A stretch of 64,000 nt of DNA from Phytophthora colocasiae (lineage: Eukaryota > Oomycota > Peronosporomycetes > Peronosporales > Peronosporaceae). How positions within the stretch are numbered: the first letter of the stretch is position 1; the number at the start of each line of letters is the position of its first letter. Below are positions 54,001-63,035 of this stretch, one piece after another. Below the pieces are notes generated by a model. That model was not told where the DNA came from. It saw only the letters and a list, made by a program, of their open reading frames with translations, and made no database searches. The stretch spans positions 1,426,001 to 1,490,000 of the forward strand of contig JAGKQI010000096.1 in NCBI GenBank assembly GCA_018806915.1, in the 5' to 3' direction. A program made the translations under genes and the position numbers.

Positions 54001-57000
54001 TTTTTGTGGAGCAAAATGTACATTTCTCGATCTTGACGAATAGCTGCTGCTCTTCACACCGCGTCAGCACCTTCTCTAAAGCCACCAGGTGCTCCTCAAT
54101 TGAGTCGGAAGGAGTGAAGACGAATAAGTCGTCAAAATAAGTTTGGCAGCAGAAATTTAGGTCTGAGAAAATGGCTTGAACCAGTCGATTGAAGGAAGAC
54201 GGACTACTTGAAACGCCCATCGGAGTAACTAAGTATTCAAATAAACCGTCAGGCGTTGCAAATGCCGTGAAAGGTATAGATTCTTCGGTAAGTTTTACCT
54301 GGAAAAATCCCCAAAGTAAGTCCATCGCGGAGAAGAGTCGTCCTTTAGCCATTGCACGCAGAATATCATCTTTACGCGGTATTGGGTTTGCTGGAACTCT
54401 AATTTTCGTGTTCAATCCACGGAAGTCGTGAACAATTCTCCATTCACCACTGCTTTTCTTCACACAAAAGGTGGGAGCACAGTAGGGTGAACTAGAGGGC
54501 CGGATCATTTTAGCCGCCAGCATTTCAGCAGTCCATGCGCGAATTGCCTCGCGTTGTTCGGCTGAGATAGGGAATTGTTTCCGGTGAATCGGAACATCAT
54601 CTGTGAGCTCAATCTTGCATCCATTCCATCTTTCCGCGTAGGTGGGACAGCTGGAAGGTGCGAACGAAAAACTTTATCGCGATACTTGCATAGTAATGGG
54701 TAGGCAGGTGATGTTTTTAGCTTTTCCCATGCTTGATCGGCTTTGGTGATTCCTTCACATGGGTTTACAAAGAAGAAAAATTCGTTGTCGCGTTCACGAA
54801 GAAGTCGATTAAGATTTCGTGTTCGCACAATTCTTGTAGTTCCCACGGACGAGTGGTGGCCATGTTGTATATAGTAATGAAGGAGTACGTCCTCATCTGA
54901 TTGGTCCTGTTGCTGTGCACTGCCACGGCGCCGTCCAGCAATAATTCTAGCTGGAGGAACAGGAACACACGGACGAAAGGGAAGACTTGGTGTTTGTTGG
55001 TTACGTGGTCGGACTGACTTGAGCTTCCAGTCAATATCAGGATTTGTATCCACTAGCCATGGTATGCCAAGTAAAATGTCCTTGCCTTCGGGAATATCCA
55101 ATATAAATGCCTTGGAGCGATATGTAGAAAATCCATCTAGTGCAAAGTTGAGATCTACTACTCGTCTCGGAATAACCGAAGTGGTTCCGGTTCCTAAACG
55201 AATTAGTAGAGGTTTGGAGTACTCTTGCACTGGTACGTGCAGAGACTCCACGAAACGTGGTGACACCGCGTTGAACGAAGCACCGCTGTCGATGAAAGCG
55301 GATACAGGATCATTGTTCCAATGGCCCCGTTGCTCCAGGTAGCCATAAATGTTGTCGTTGGTCGGCCTTCTAACCGCTTCGTCAGTACTATAATTGAAGA
55401 TCTGCGAGGTGATTGGAGGTTGACCCGTGGCTTGACGGCTTGCAGTCGTATGGCAGGCGGCTGCAGCGTCAGACTCGGTGGGGCGCCAGCCCACCGAGTT
55501 ACCTAGTTTTTTTGTTTACCAGCACCGCCCTGCTGCCGATCAGGGCAGGCAGGGGCGATGTGACCTTCCACACCACATGAATGACATGTGGGTACAAAAC
55601 CTGGCGTCTTGACTGAACTAGTTCTTGAGGCAGGTTTGCCTTTTCGGATATTTGACTTGACCGAATTTGTACCAGTCGTAGTTGAAGTTGGTACTGAAGT
55701 TGAAGTTGACCCCGAAACCTTCTGATTCTGATTCTGAATCTGATTCTGCCTAAACTTTGAAGGCTTGCGGGCATCCTCGAAGCGTTGAGCGTGATCAATA
55801 GTTTCTTGTAAAGTCAAAGGAATATTTTGCGAGATGTGACTGGACGTGTCTGCACGCAAATTCTGTTGGTACAGCCAGCGCTTCACCATTTCTGGCAATT
55901 CCAGGGACGATTGAGAAAGAAGCAGCATGAACTTGGAGGTATACTCATGTTGTGTGCCAGAAACTTGTAGATCATGTAGTTTCGAGAGTAGTTTAAACTC
56001 GAAATCACTTTCGCGAAAGCGCACGCGAATCTGTTGTTTGAAGAGGAACCAGGTACGAGGTTGGTCTCCAACGATGTTCTTAAACTCTCTGTACCATGAC
56101 ATCGCGTCTGGTCCCAGAAAAGGGACCACCATATCGACGAATCGTGAGTCACAGCTGTCCCGCTCTCGGGCATAGCTGCTCAGGTGCTCTTCTATGGCGA
56201 ACAGCCACAGCTCCAAATCTTCACCGGCCCGTCCATGGAATTTAGGGGGCTCGGCTTTGTGCTTTTGGCGAGCAACACGAGATTGTTGCTCGAACATCTC
56301 GCGCTGGAATGTAATCTGTTGCTCCATGAAAGCTTGGAATTGTTGCTGTTGCAACTGCATGGCCTGCTGCTGCACTGCCATCATGTGCAGCACTTGACCC
56401 ATCACACCATCATTAGACCCCGACCCAGGCTGTGGCATAGCTGGTTGGGGAGCTTGTGGAGGTGGTGGAGGAGGGGAGGTTGCACCCGGCGCTGGTGTTG
56501 CCGGTGTGCTTGATTTGTTTGGTTGGGGCAGCCCAGAGGACGACGCGTGGTCCATCCCTTCGTCGTCGGTGCGTGGATGCTGACGAGGTCTCAAATTTGG
56601 TGATGTTTCCTCAGCAGCACGCGGAGTCTTGGGTCGCTGCATGTACGGTATCGTACTTAGCCGGGTATATTCGGTAGTTGCCTCAAATACGGTCGAACAG
56701 AGTTTTCACTCTAATTTCGAAATTGTCACGTGTTCTGTAATCGAACGGAGTCTTGTAGAGGACTTGAGATTGATAAAGACAATTGAAGACTGAGATTAAT
56801 ATGTAAGGAATGAAAGCCACAGCTAGTCGTTACCTAAGCTGCAGGAGGAGAGAGTTTCCTGTCCTTGTCGTCCGTTGCAAAACGAACGCAGCATCAGCGT
56901 TAGTTTCAAAGATCCTGGTTTCATCTGTGAAAACTTTGAATGACGATGCATCATCGTCACATAGATACAACTACAAGACAAGTGGCACAAAGTACTTACT

Positions 57001-58082
57001 GCAAATGATGCGAGCTTGCAGTAGTGTGAGCTTCGGGAAGCACGTCGTGAGCTCAGCAGCGATTCCAATTTGAAGCGAGTCAGACACTCCACTGGATAGC
57101 ATGGCGATGACGATGATGATAAGCACTTGCCAGCCACGGCCCATATCAATCAGGATCGCGAAGAATAGGCTACCTTCCGGATAGGCCAAGTATGAGACCA
57201 AACCTGCCATTGCCAGCGCTACCGTGAAGAAACAAAGGATCACTGCAGCCAAAAACGCAGCCTTGTGAAGGGTACGGTCGTCATAAGCAGCATACACTCG
57301 CTGCCAAAAGCCGGTGAAGAAGAGGTTCGATGCCGTTACGGCAATCACCAGCGTCACTAACGTCTCGAAGCCTACCGTCGTGAAAGCAGCCACATTCGTT
57401 CTCGACCACTCCCCGTCCGGAATGGACACGTGAAAGAACATGGCGATGCACACTAGGAAGACCAGAGTCACAACTCCGATGCCTTGCCACACATCCGTCG
57501 CCAAACTGGCACGTAACCCACCAATAGTAAGATAGAGGTTGGTGAGGAAAGCCACAAGTAGAATGGTGATGATCGGGTGTGCGTTGGGGGACATCATTGT
57601 CGTAAGTTGTGCGACGCAAGTGTACTCGGACGCCAGACAGATGAACTGGTAGAACACTGAGATGCACCCGATGTACAGCCTCATGACGTAGCCAAACCGA
57701 CGAGAAACCACGTCTGTCATTGTGGCATTTTCACCCACCACAGAGCGGATGTAGGGGCCAACGAGGGCTAACACTGCCATTCCAGTGATGCTTGAAAGGG
57801 AGTAACCAATGATACCCCAAGACCCTGCGCTCACACCAATTTCCGGGAACGTGAAGAGTGATCCAGCTCCAATTCCAGCAGAGAAGAAACACCACGCTAG
57901 ACGCAGGGTAGTTGTTGAGTTCTTGGCACTAAAGTTGACAATAGGCATAAGATATTGTTTCACATTGACTCAATAGTACTGAGGCAATAGTCTCACCTGA
58001 CGAAGTTCTTGACCGAATTGATGTCAATGTGCCGACTGATAGTGATGGCGTAGACTGCCACAGCGACGAGTGTGGCGGCCAT
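51028..58082 (-). CDS. Sodium:solute symporter (SSS family), TPP-riboswitch-controlled, probable thiamine transporter; last intron holds a retrotransposon
   Basis: Coding exons 58082-57997, 57928-57000 and 51437-51028 join in frame to 474 residues with about 12 hydrophobic segments. LAWCFFSAGIGAGSLFTFPE and GPYIRSVVG, then GVSDSLQIGIAAE and VLNAPAIAI...LYLIADLLC, match the sodium:solute symporter family (DUR3-like branch). The join at the large intron makes codon ATG from A+TG and continues the conserved transmembrane segment. The start at 58082 is the first in-frame ATG with a good context (GTGATGG), but the first helix would be short, so an upstream start through a missed exon is possible. 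A TPP aptamer lies 186 bp upstream on the same strand, which suggests transport of thiamine or a precursor. The insertion left all exons and both splice sites intact. Confidence 0.88.
51468..51705 (-). repeat. 3' LTR
   Basis: 238 bp; pol ends on a TGA three bases inside it. Confidence 0.97.
51701..55502 (-). pseudogene. Retrotransposon Pol (protease, RT, RNase H, integrase, chromodomain), broken
   Basis: Frame 55494-54505 holds the retropepsin (IDSGASFNAVS). A frameshift of one base near 54,620 moves into 54523-53165, which has the RT (YFDDLFVF catalytic motif, PMGVSSSPSSFNRL) and RNase H (SMDASDFAIGG). An in-frame TAA (53165-53167) and a TGA just before 52789 interrupt the integrase: the zinc-binding part is in 53095-52805 and the DDE core (SDRDVKF) and C-terminal chromodomain (TEYLVRWQDSAIKPSWEP) are in 52789-51701. 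The chromodomain places it among chromoviruses. Three lesions mean it cannot make full Pol now. Confidence 0.93.
55473..55512 (-). promoter_or_regulatory. -1 programmed ribosomal frameshift signal (gag-pol)
   Basis: On the minus strand the heptamer A-AAA-AAC (55512-55506) sits in the gag frame immediately before the gag stop codon. Six nucleotides later a perfect 10-bp stem (ACTCGGTGGG at 55499-55490 pairing with 55482-55473, 7-nt loop) follows. A -1 slip reads straight into the protease frame. Slip site, spacer and stem are the three standard parts of a -1 signal. Confidence 0.85.
55503..56642 (-). CDS. Retrotransposon Gag
   Basis: 379 residues, intact. A proline- and glutamine-rich N-terminus is followed by a capsid-like helical region (about 120-260; WLFAIEEHL, WYREFKN, FRESDFEF) and a zinc knuckle CHSCGVEGHIAPAC (CCHC) near the C-terminus. 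It packages the element RNA. The frame ends at a TAG directly after a slippery A-stretch. Confidence 0.95.
   Translation of the reverse strand: MQRPKTPRAAEETSPNLRPRQHPRTDDEGMDHASSSGLPQPNKSSTPATPAPGATSPPPPPPQAPQPAMPQPGSGSNDGVMGQVLHMMAVQQQAMQLQQQQFQAFMEQQITFQREMFEQQSRVARQKHKAEPPKFHGRAGEDLELWLFAIEEHLSSYARERDSCDSRFVDMVVPFLGPDAMSWYREFKNIVGDQPRTWFLFKQQIRVRFRESDFEFKLLSKLHDLQVSGTQHEYTSKFMLLLSQSSLELPEMVKRWLYQQNLRADTSSHISQNIPLTLQETIDHAQRFEDARKPSKFRQNQIQNQNQKVSGSTSTSVPTSTTTGTNSVKSNIRKGKPASRTSSVKTPGFVPTCHSCGVEGHIAPACPDRQQGGAGKQKN
56724..56961 (-). repeat. 5' LTR
   Basis: 238 bp, three substitutions from the 3' LTR. Confidence 0.97.
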
Positions 58083-58122
58083 CACGCCGTAGGTAACTCC
58101 ATTGGCCAGTATCTTGACGAAA

Positions 58123-58190
58123 CTTTACAAAAATATTGTACAATATGTTAGGATAGACATCAGGTTTTAGAAAACCTACTTGAAACTTAC
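58123..58190 (-). other. Probable 5' UTR intron between riboswitch and start codon
   Basis: A GTAAGT donor at 58190, a CTAAC branch-point-like motif and an AG at 58123 define a 68-nt intron between the TPP aptamer and the coding start. It contains an ATG followed by a short frame ending in TAA, so keeping it in the mRNA would add an upstream ORF. Confidence 0.55.
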
Positions 58191-58267
58191 CCGGGTGTCT
58201 TGATTCTAGAGACGAATAAGGCAACGCGAAAGGAGACACAAGCAACGTCAACAACAACAACAAGTTA

Positions 58268-58371
58268 CAGCAGTCCCTCCGCCGGTGCGAACCGGATCAG
58301 GTTCTAAGGGTATCATCTCAGCCGGTCAGCACATGGAACTGGTCCATGACTGGCATCGGCACCCCTCGCTG
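58268..58371 (-). promoter_or_regulatory. TPP (thiamine pyrophosphate) riboswitch, THI element
   Basis: The minus strand reads GGGGTGC, a P3 hairpin (CATGGA...TCCATG), GGCTGAGATGATACCC, GAACCTGATCCGG, the P5 loop, then CACCGGCGGAGGGA. These are the conserved TPP-binding core blocks in the correct order: CTGAGA in the pyrimidine sensor and the GATCC..GG..GGAGGGA half in the pyrophosphate sensor. P1 closes CAGCG (58371-58367) with TGCTG (58272-58268). L5 is CCGG-TTCGCA-CCGG. It is on the same strand as, and 186 bp upstream of, the symporter start codon. Confidence 0.97.
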
Positions 58372-58482
58372 ATTGAGTGTCAGTGGATTTCACACAGGAA
58401 GAGGACAATAATAACTAAAAAGTGGAAAATACACACAGTACCGAAATACCAACGCTTGAAGCACTTGAGCGACTTGAGAGAG

Positions 58483-58495
58483 AATTCGCAAATGA
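58483..58495 (-). promoter_or_regulatory. Inr-like motif of the transporter gene
   Basis: TCATTTGCGAATT on the minus strand resembles the oomycete initiator (consensus core TCATTYYNCAWTTT), with some mismatches. It lies about 110 bp upstream of the aptamer, so the transcript would start there and carry the riboswitch in its leader. Confidence 0.5.
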
Positions 58496-58571
58496 GACCT
58501 ACCGGTAACCGTGGGGAGTTGAACGTGCACAGATCGTTGGGATAGAGGGGTTCGTTGTTGATCGTACACCT

Positions 58572-58635
58572 ATATTGTCAATTCCGGGCAAATTTGCCGA
58601 ATTAGCTCGGTTAAACCGAGTCGTTTTGACAATAT
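58572..58635. repeat. Nested palindromes (outer 10-bp stem with two inner hairpins)
   Basis: ATATTGTCAA at 58572 pairs with TTGACAATAT at 58626. Between them are the perfect palindrome GGCAAATTTGCC (58587-58598) and the hairpin CTCGGTTAAACCGAG (58606-58620). Together they make a three-way cloverleaf-like fold upstream of the transporter promoter. Confidence 0.8.
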
Positions 58636-58639
58636 CCAG

Positions 58640-60300
58640 GTCTAGATACCTGGGTGGAGACTTTCTCATCTCCACGATTCTATCTACCTACGTCCGCACG
58701 AAGGGCTCTATCCTTCCAGCAAACCTTCAGCACTTCGGCTCGGTTGCGGGGGAGCACCACTCCTTTGCATTTTCGTCGCTTGAGCAGCTTCATGTGTACG
58801 GCCTACCCGATGGGCGAAAGAGACTGGTGGTAACTTCGAGCAGAGCTTGCTCGTCCTGGACTCCGTCCATGGAGACACACCTTTACGCGCTTGCGCAGCT
58901 CCTTCGAACCGTTCACCGGGCTCGGCGCGTGGCCCTTGATGCGATCGAAGCTTGGGTCCTCTTCGGCGGACAGCAGGTAGAGGGTCTGGTCGGGCGGGCG
59001 GAACTCCGTGCTTGAATGGGCTGTTTCCATCGTGGCAGATTGCGGAGTGTAAGGATGGCATCAAGGCGCCAAGGCCTGTGCCTGCAGTGCTCGGAATCGA
59101 AGCCTTCGATTTTACATCCAGCTGCGATCAGCGGCTGATTTAGCCAGCCAAGATGGTACGTGCTGGTCTAGCGCCATCAAGAATGTACCCCAACCACTCT
59201 TCGCAAAATCACCTAGCGTATGACGGAGCAGACTTGCGTGTACAGTGGTTCTTCAGCAACAGATCTCGCATGGTCGACGACACGGGCATGAAGCTAAGCT
59301 TCGCTCGCGTGTAGTTCGTCCTGACGTCGATCTCGATGAGAGGCGTGAACGAAGTTGGGTGAGGCCGCCTCACCCAAAAACACAGAGGAACCAACATCAG
59401 CTTAAATAATGCCAAAACAGAGTTTGCCGCGATTGCTTGTCGCACGGAAATTTTGAAAGTTAGCTAAAAATAAGAGTGGGTATTATATTAATATGAGTTA
59501 ATATAGGTTTGGCGATTGCCCAGCGATTTGGCTCCGGCGATTCAACCAATCGCCCAATGCAGTTTCGAGTCGTACACCTATAAAAGTCATCTAGTCGTTG
59601 TTGTGGTCATCAAGAGAGACGTGAATCGGCCCTTCTCAGGCGAGTGCATTTGTATGTGCAGGTACAACTTGCTATGAGATTCAATGCACGGTCTCGCTAT
59701 GTATTTAGGTTGTTGTGGGAAGTAGGATATGATTTGGGGAAATGTCAACAAACGTATAATTCGGCCGGTAAAGGCAAAGACGTAGTTTTTGCGTCAGTAA
59801 GCGTATACGGTACACAGCTGCGAGAAAGTTAAGCAGAAGGCGTATTAATTGTAGCCGATAATGCCAAGAAACGTATTCTAAGGAGTTCCTGCTGATTCCA
59901 ACGTCGAGTCTCTCAGGTACATTATCGATGTAGTAGATAAGATCTTGAATCTCTCAAAATCTTATCTACTACGTGTACATAGACAAAAGTACCTCACAAG
60001 TGATTCAACCGGTCACACATTCAAATTTCCGCTCTGGTTCTTGGACCTATAAATTCATTCTAGCTGCGTGCGCTGTGTGCGTGAACGCGCTTTAGCAAGA
60101 AGTGCTTGCTCACTTGGAGTCGACTTAGCGTACACGAAGTTCTGGGAGGAAGAAGGAAAAATCAAAAGTGGATTGAACGTACTCATAGCACTTCACTATA
60201 GTACGAGGAGGAAAAGCTCAAGGCTACCAAACCCCCTGTCGCTCGTGTACATTCGCTCTGTGTAGCTCGTCCCAGTCTCCAGGTTGTGTGAACTGCCACA
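58640..60300. other. Region between transporter promoter and copia element
   Basis: About 1.66 kb. Open frames at 58708-59064, 58803-59030 and 59209-59445 (minus) overlap or are short and have no motif I recognise; they may be gene debris. TATA-like CTATAAA motifs occur near 59578 and 60048. The part next to 60300 is probably the copia 3' LTR; its far end could not be fixed because the other LTR is outside the window. Confidence 0.35.
59930..59972. repeat. Perfect 14-bp inverted repeat hairpin
   Basis: GTAGTAGATAAGAT and its exact complement are separated by 15 nt that can extend the stem by four more pairs (TTGA/TCAA). It probably lies in or near the copia LTR. Confidence 0.8.
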
Positions 60301-60316
60301 TCCTGCTACTCCCACC

Positions 60317-63013
60317 TCACACATCTGAAGATGGTGCATTCTTCTTGACCTGCGTGACGTCTTCGACGTTCAATAGCTGCCTAAACTTCTGGAATTTGTT
60401 TGGTCCCAAAGCCTTTGTAAAAACGTCCGCAACGTTGTCAGCACTGGGCACGTATTCAACTTCAATCTTCTTCTTCTCCACGAGCTCAGCAATCTTGCTG
60501 CTCTTTTTAGCGTAACTCTTCATACGCTGGTAGTTGCCAGCTTCACTGATCACTGTCTGTGTACTTTGGTTGTCCACGTAAAGCACTGACGTGGGTGGTT
60601 TCTCTCCACGTATCTCCTTTAGCAACTTTCTGGACCATAGTAAGTCCTCAACGCAGCTATCCGCCGATATCAACTCCGAGCTACACGTCGCCGTAGTCAC
60701 TTTAGTCTGCATCTTGCTCTTGTAGACAAATGCATTTCCATTTAATTGTATGACATACCCACTGGCCGATCGATTTGTGTCCGGGTCATTCGCGTGATCC
60801 GCGTCACAGTACGCGTCCACACGTAACGGTAAAGTAGGTTCTTCACACCTGTATACCAATCCGTAGGTTCTAGTGCCCTTCAGATAGCGTAAAGTACGCA
60901 TCGCTCTTTTGTAGTCGTCCATCGTGTAAGAGCTCATGTACTTACTCAGTTGCCGCACTGCACATGCCAGGTCCGGCCTACTGCACGCCACCAAGTAGTT
61001 CAACGCACCAACCAGCTCTCGATACGGGATATTAGGATCATTAATCTTGTCTTCATCTCTTTCGAGAGGGGTAATCGGTTCATTTTGCTCTTGAGGTGAT
61101 CCCACAGATTTAGCGTTAGTCATGCCAAAGCGTTCTAACAGCCGATCGATATATGCCGTTTGCGAGATACAGAGATGATTGCATGGATCCAGTAATACTA
61201 CCATAGAAAGTAAATGGTGTACTCGTCCAAGATCTTTGAGTGCAAATTTTGCTGCTAATTCGTCGATACATTGATCAATGTCTGCTGTCTTTCCCGCAAA
61301 AACCAGATCATCAACGTACACCGTAATGTAGACAACTTTGCCTCCACGATGTCTCTGATAAAGCCCCACATCAAAAGCACATCTCTTGAATCCAAGTTGT
61401 AACAGGTACTTGTGCAGCGTATAGTACCACAAGCGCGATGCCTGTTTGAGGCCATAAATTCCTTTCAACAGCAAACAAACTCGGCCACTCCCATCATCAA
61501 AGTACTTCGGTTGTTCCATGTAGATAGTGAATCGCATGAGCTCCGAATTCAAAAACGCTGTTACAAAATCAACGTGCTTGCAGTCCAGTGACAGTAATAG
61601 AGCAAGTAGCAGTATCATCCTCACAGTCTCCATTCGAACCACCGGTGAGTAAGTTTTGCCATAGTCCACACCTTTCTTTTGCTTGCAGCCACGCACTGCC
61701 AGCCGCGCTTTCAGACGGTCAGCACGACCTCTCTCATCACGCTTCACTCTCAAAACCCAGATTGAGGTCAATATATTCACTAACATTCCGTCTTCCGGCT
61801 TCGGTCGCTCCACGAGCTTCCACGTGCCATTGAGCATGTGAGCATCGAACTCTTTCTGCATTGCTTCCATCCATTTGTCCTTGAGATCTGAACTCAAAGC
61901 CTCCTCAACACTGGATGGATTTCCATGCAATTGGTCCATTGTTTGTGCCATCACGTAGTCGTTCATGCGTACGTTGGGCTTCTTTTTCCTTGATGAGCGT
62001 CTTGGAGCTCTTGGTAGTGCTGTTTCAATAGGTGCAGGTGTAGGTGCTGGCGGCTTTTCTTCTTCACTGTCCACATCCTCTTCATTCGCCTCACCATTTA
62101 CCTCACCATCAGCTCCCACCGAAACAACATCATCCAAGGTTCCAAATGCCTCTGTCGAAGCTCCCACCGAAATTGTATCTGTGCCAGCTGTGCTTTTGCC
62201 AAACTTGTTATTTGGCTCAGCAACTGCTTTGGCTACGACACTATTCGCTTTATCACGTGTGACCGAAATTGTATCTGTGCCAGCTGTGCTTTTGCCAAAC
62301 TTCTTTTGCTTTCTTTGCAACTTGTTATTTGGCTCAGCAACTGCTTTGGCTACGACACTATTCGCTTTATCACGTGTGACCCGGTCCGCTACGTAAGTTA
62401 CTGGCAACGGGACAAATGGTATTTGGGCATAGTAGTGCTGTCGCCCCACCAGGAGCGCATTTACATATGTACCATCAACCGTGATGTCCTCGCGGAATTG
62501 TACGTCTCGTACTTCGATCATCTTGCCAGTCCTCAAGTGTAGCAACCGGTATCCGTGTTTTGACCGTGGATATCCAAGAAATAGAGCAGGTTCAGCCTTT
62601 GCTGATAATTTACTCTGCCGCTTCTCTTTCGGTACGTGAACAAACCCGACACAACCACAAACTTTTAACTGCTTCACATCCGGCTTCACACCAGTTAATT
62701 TCTCCACCGGCGTCATGCCATCCAACGCTTTGGTGGGACTCACATTGTCCACTTCCACAACGTATTGTATGACTTCGGGCCAGAGCTTCATCGGTAAGTT
62801 TGCCGCATACATGACAGCTCTCATCTTGTTAACGAGAACATCATTCAGTTTCTCCACCAAACAGTTCTCTTCCGGAGTATATGCGTGCGTAGGTATGAAC
62901 TGAATTCCCCTTTTCAAAAGGAAGTTCTTCAGTACTGCATTCACATACTCGCCGCCTCCATCACTCGTGAATCGGTGAATTCGCTTCCCTTGCGCTAACA
63001 ATTCAGTCAGCAA
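60317..63013 (-). pseudogene. Copia polyprotein, integrase core to RNase H
   Basis: 898 codons. Integrase catalytic part (SDGGGEYVN, AYTPEENCLVEKLN), a charged linker with a tandem duplication (62166-62378), RT with LKGIYGLKQASRLW and the YVDDLVFAG catalytic motif, and RNase H (DAYCDADHANDPDTNRSASGY). This part is itself uninterrupted; the start at 63013 is only the first start-like codon after the frameshift. Confidence 0.93.
62166..62378 (-). repeat. In-frame tandem duplication in the copia linker
   Basis: Unit 62166-62261 (96 bp) is repeated at 62262-62378 (117 bp), the second with 21 extra bases that add seven residues (LQRKQKK). Both stay in frame. Confidence 0.9.
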
Positions 63014-63035
63014 TTGCTTGACATTACCTGCAGCT

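Larger units (their letters stand above)
51468..56961 (-). mobile_element. Chromodomain Ty3/gypsy LTR retrotransposon, 5,494 bp, inside an intron
   Basis: Two 238-bp LTRs (51468-51705 and 56724-56961) start TG and end CA and differ at only three positions that I can find. The element is flanked by a 5-bp duplication TAGAT (51463-51467 and 56962-56966). On the minus strand the order is gag, protease, reverse transcriptase, RNase H, integrase, chromodomain. A polypurine tract (AGGGGGAA) precedes the 3' LTR at 51706. It lies in sense orientation to the symporter gene. Confidence 0.98.

Noticed and set aside
55494..55512. Simple sequencing indel explaining the gag-pol frame change
   Set aside because: The slip heptamer, 6-nt spacer and perfect 10-bp stem are all present in the right order, which favours a programmed signal over an accidental indel.
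58708..59445. Possible gene upstream of the transporter
   Set aside because: Several short minus-strand frames, none with recognisable domains or splice pattern linking them.
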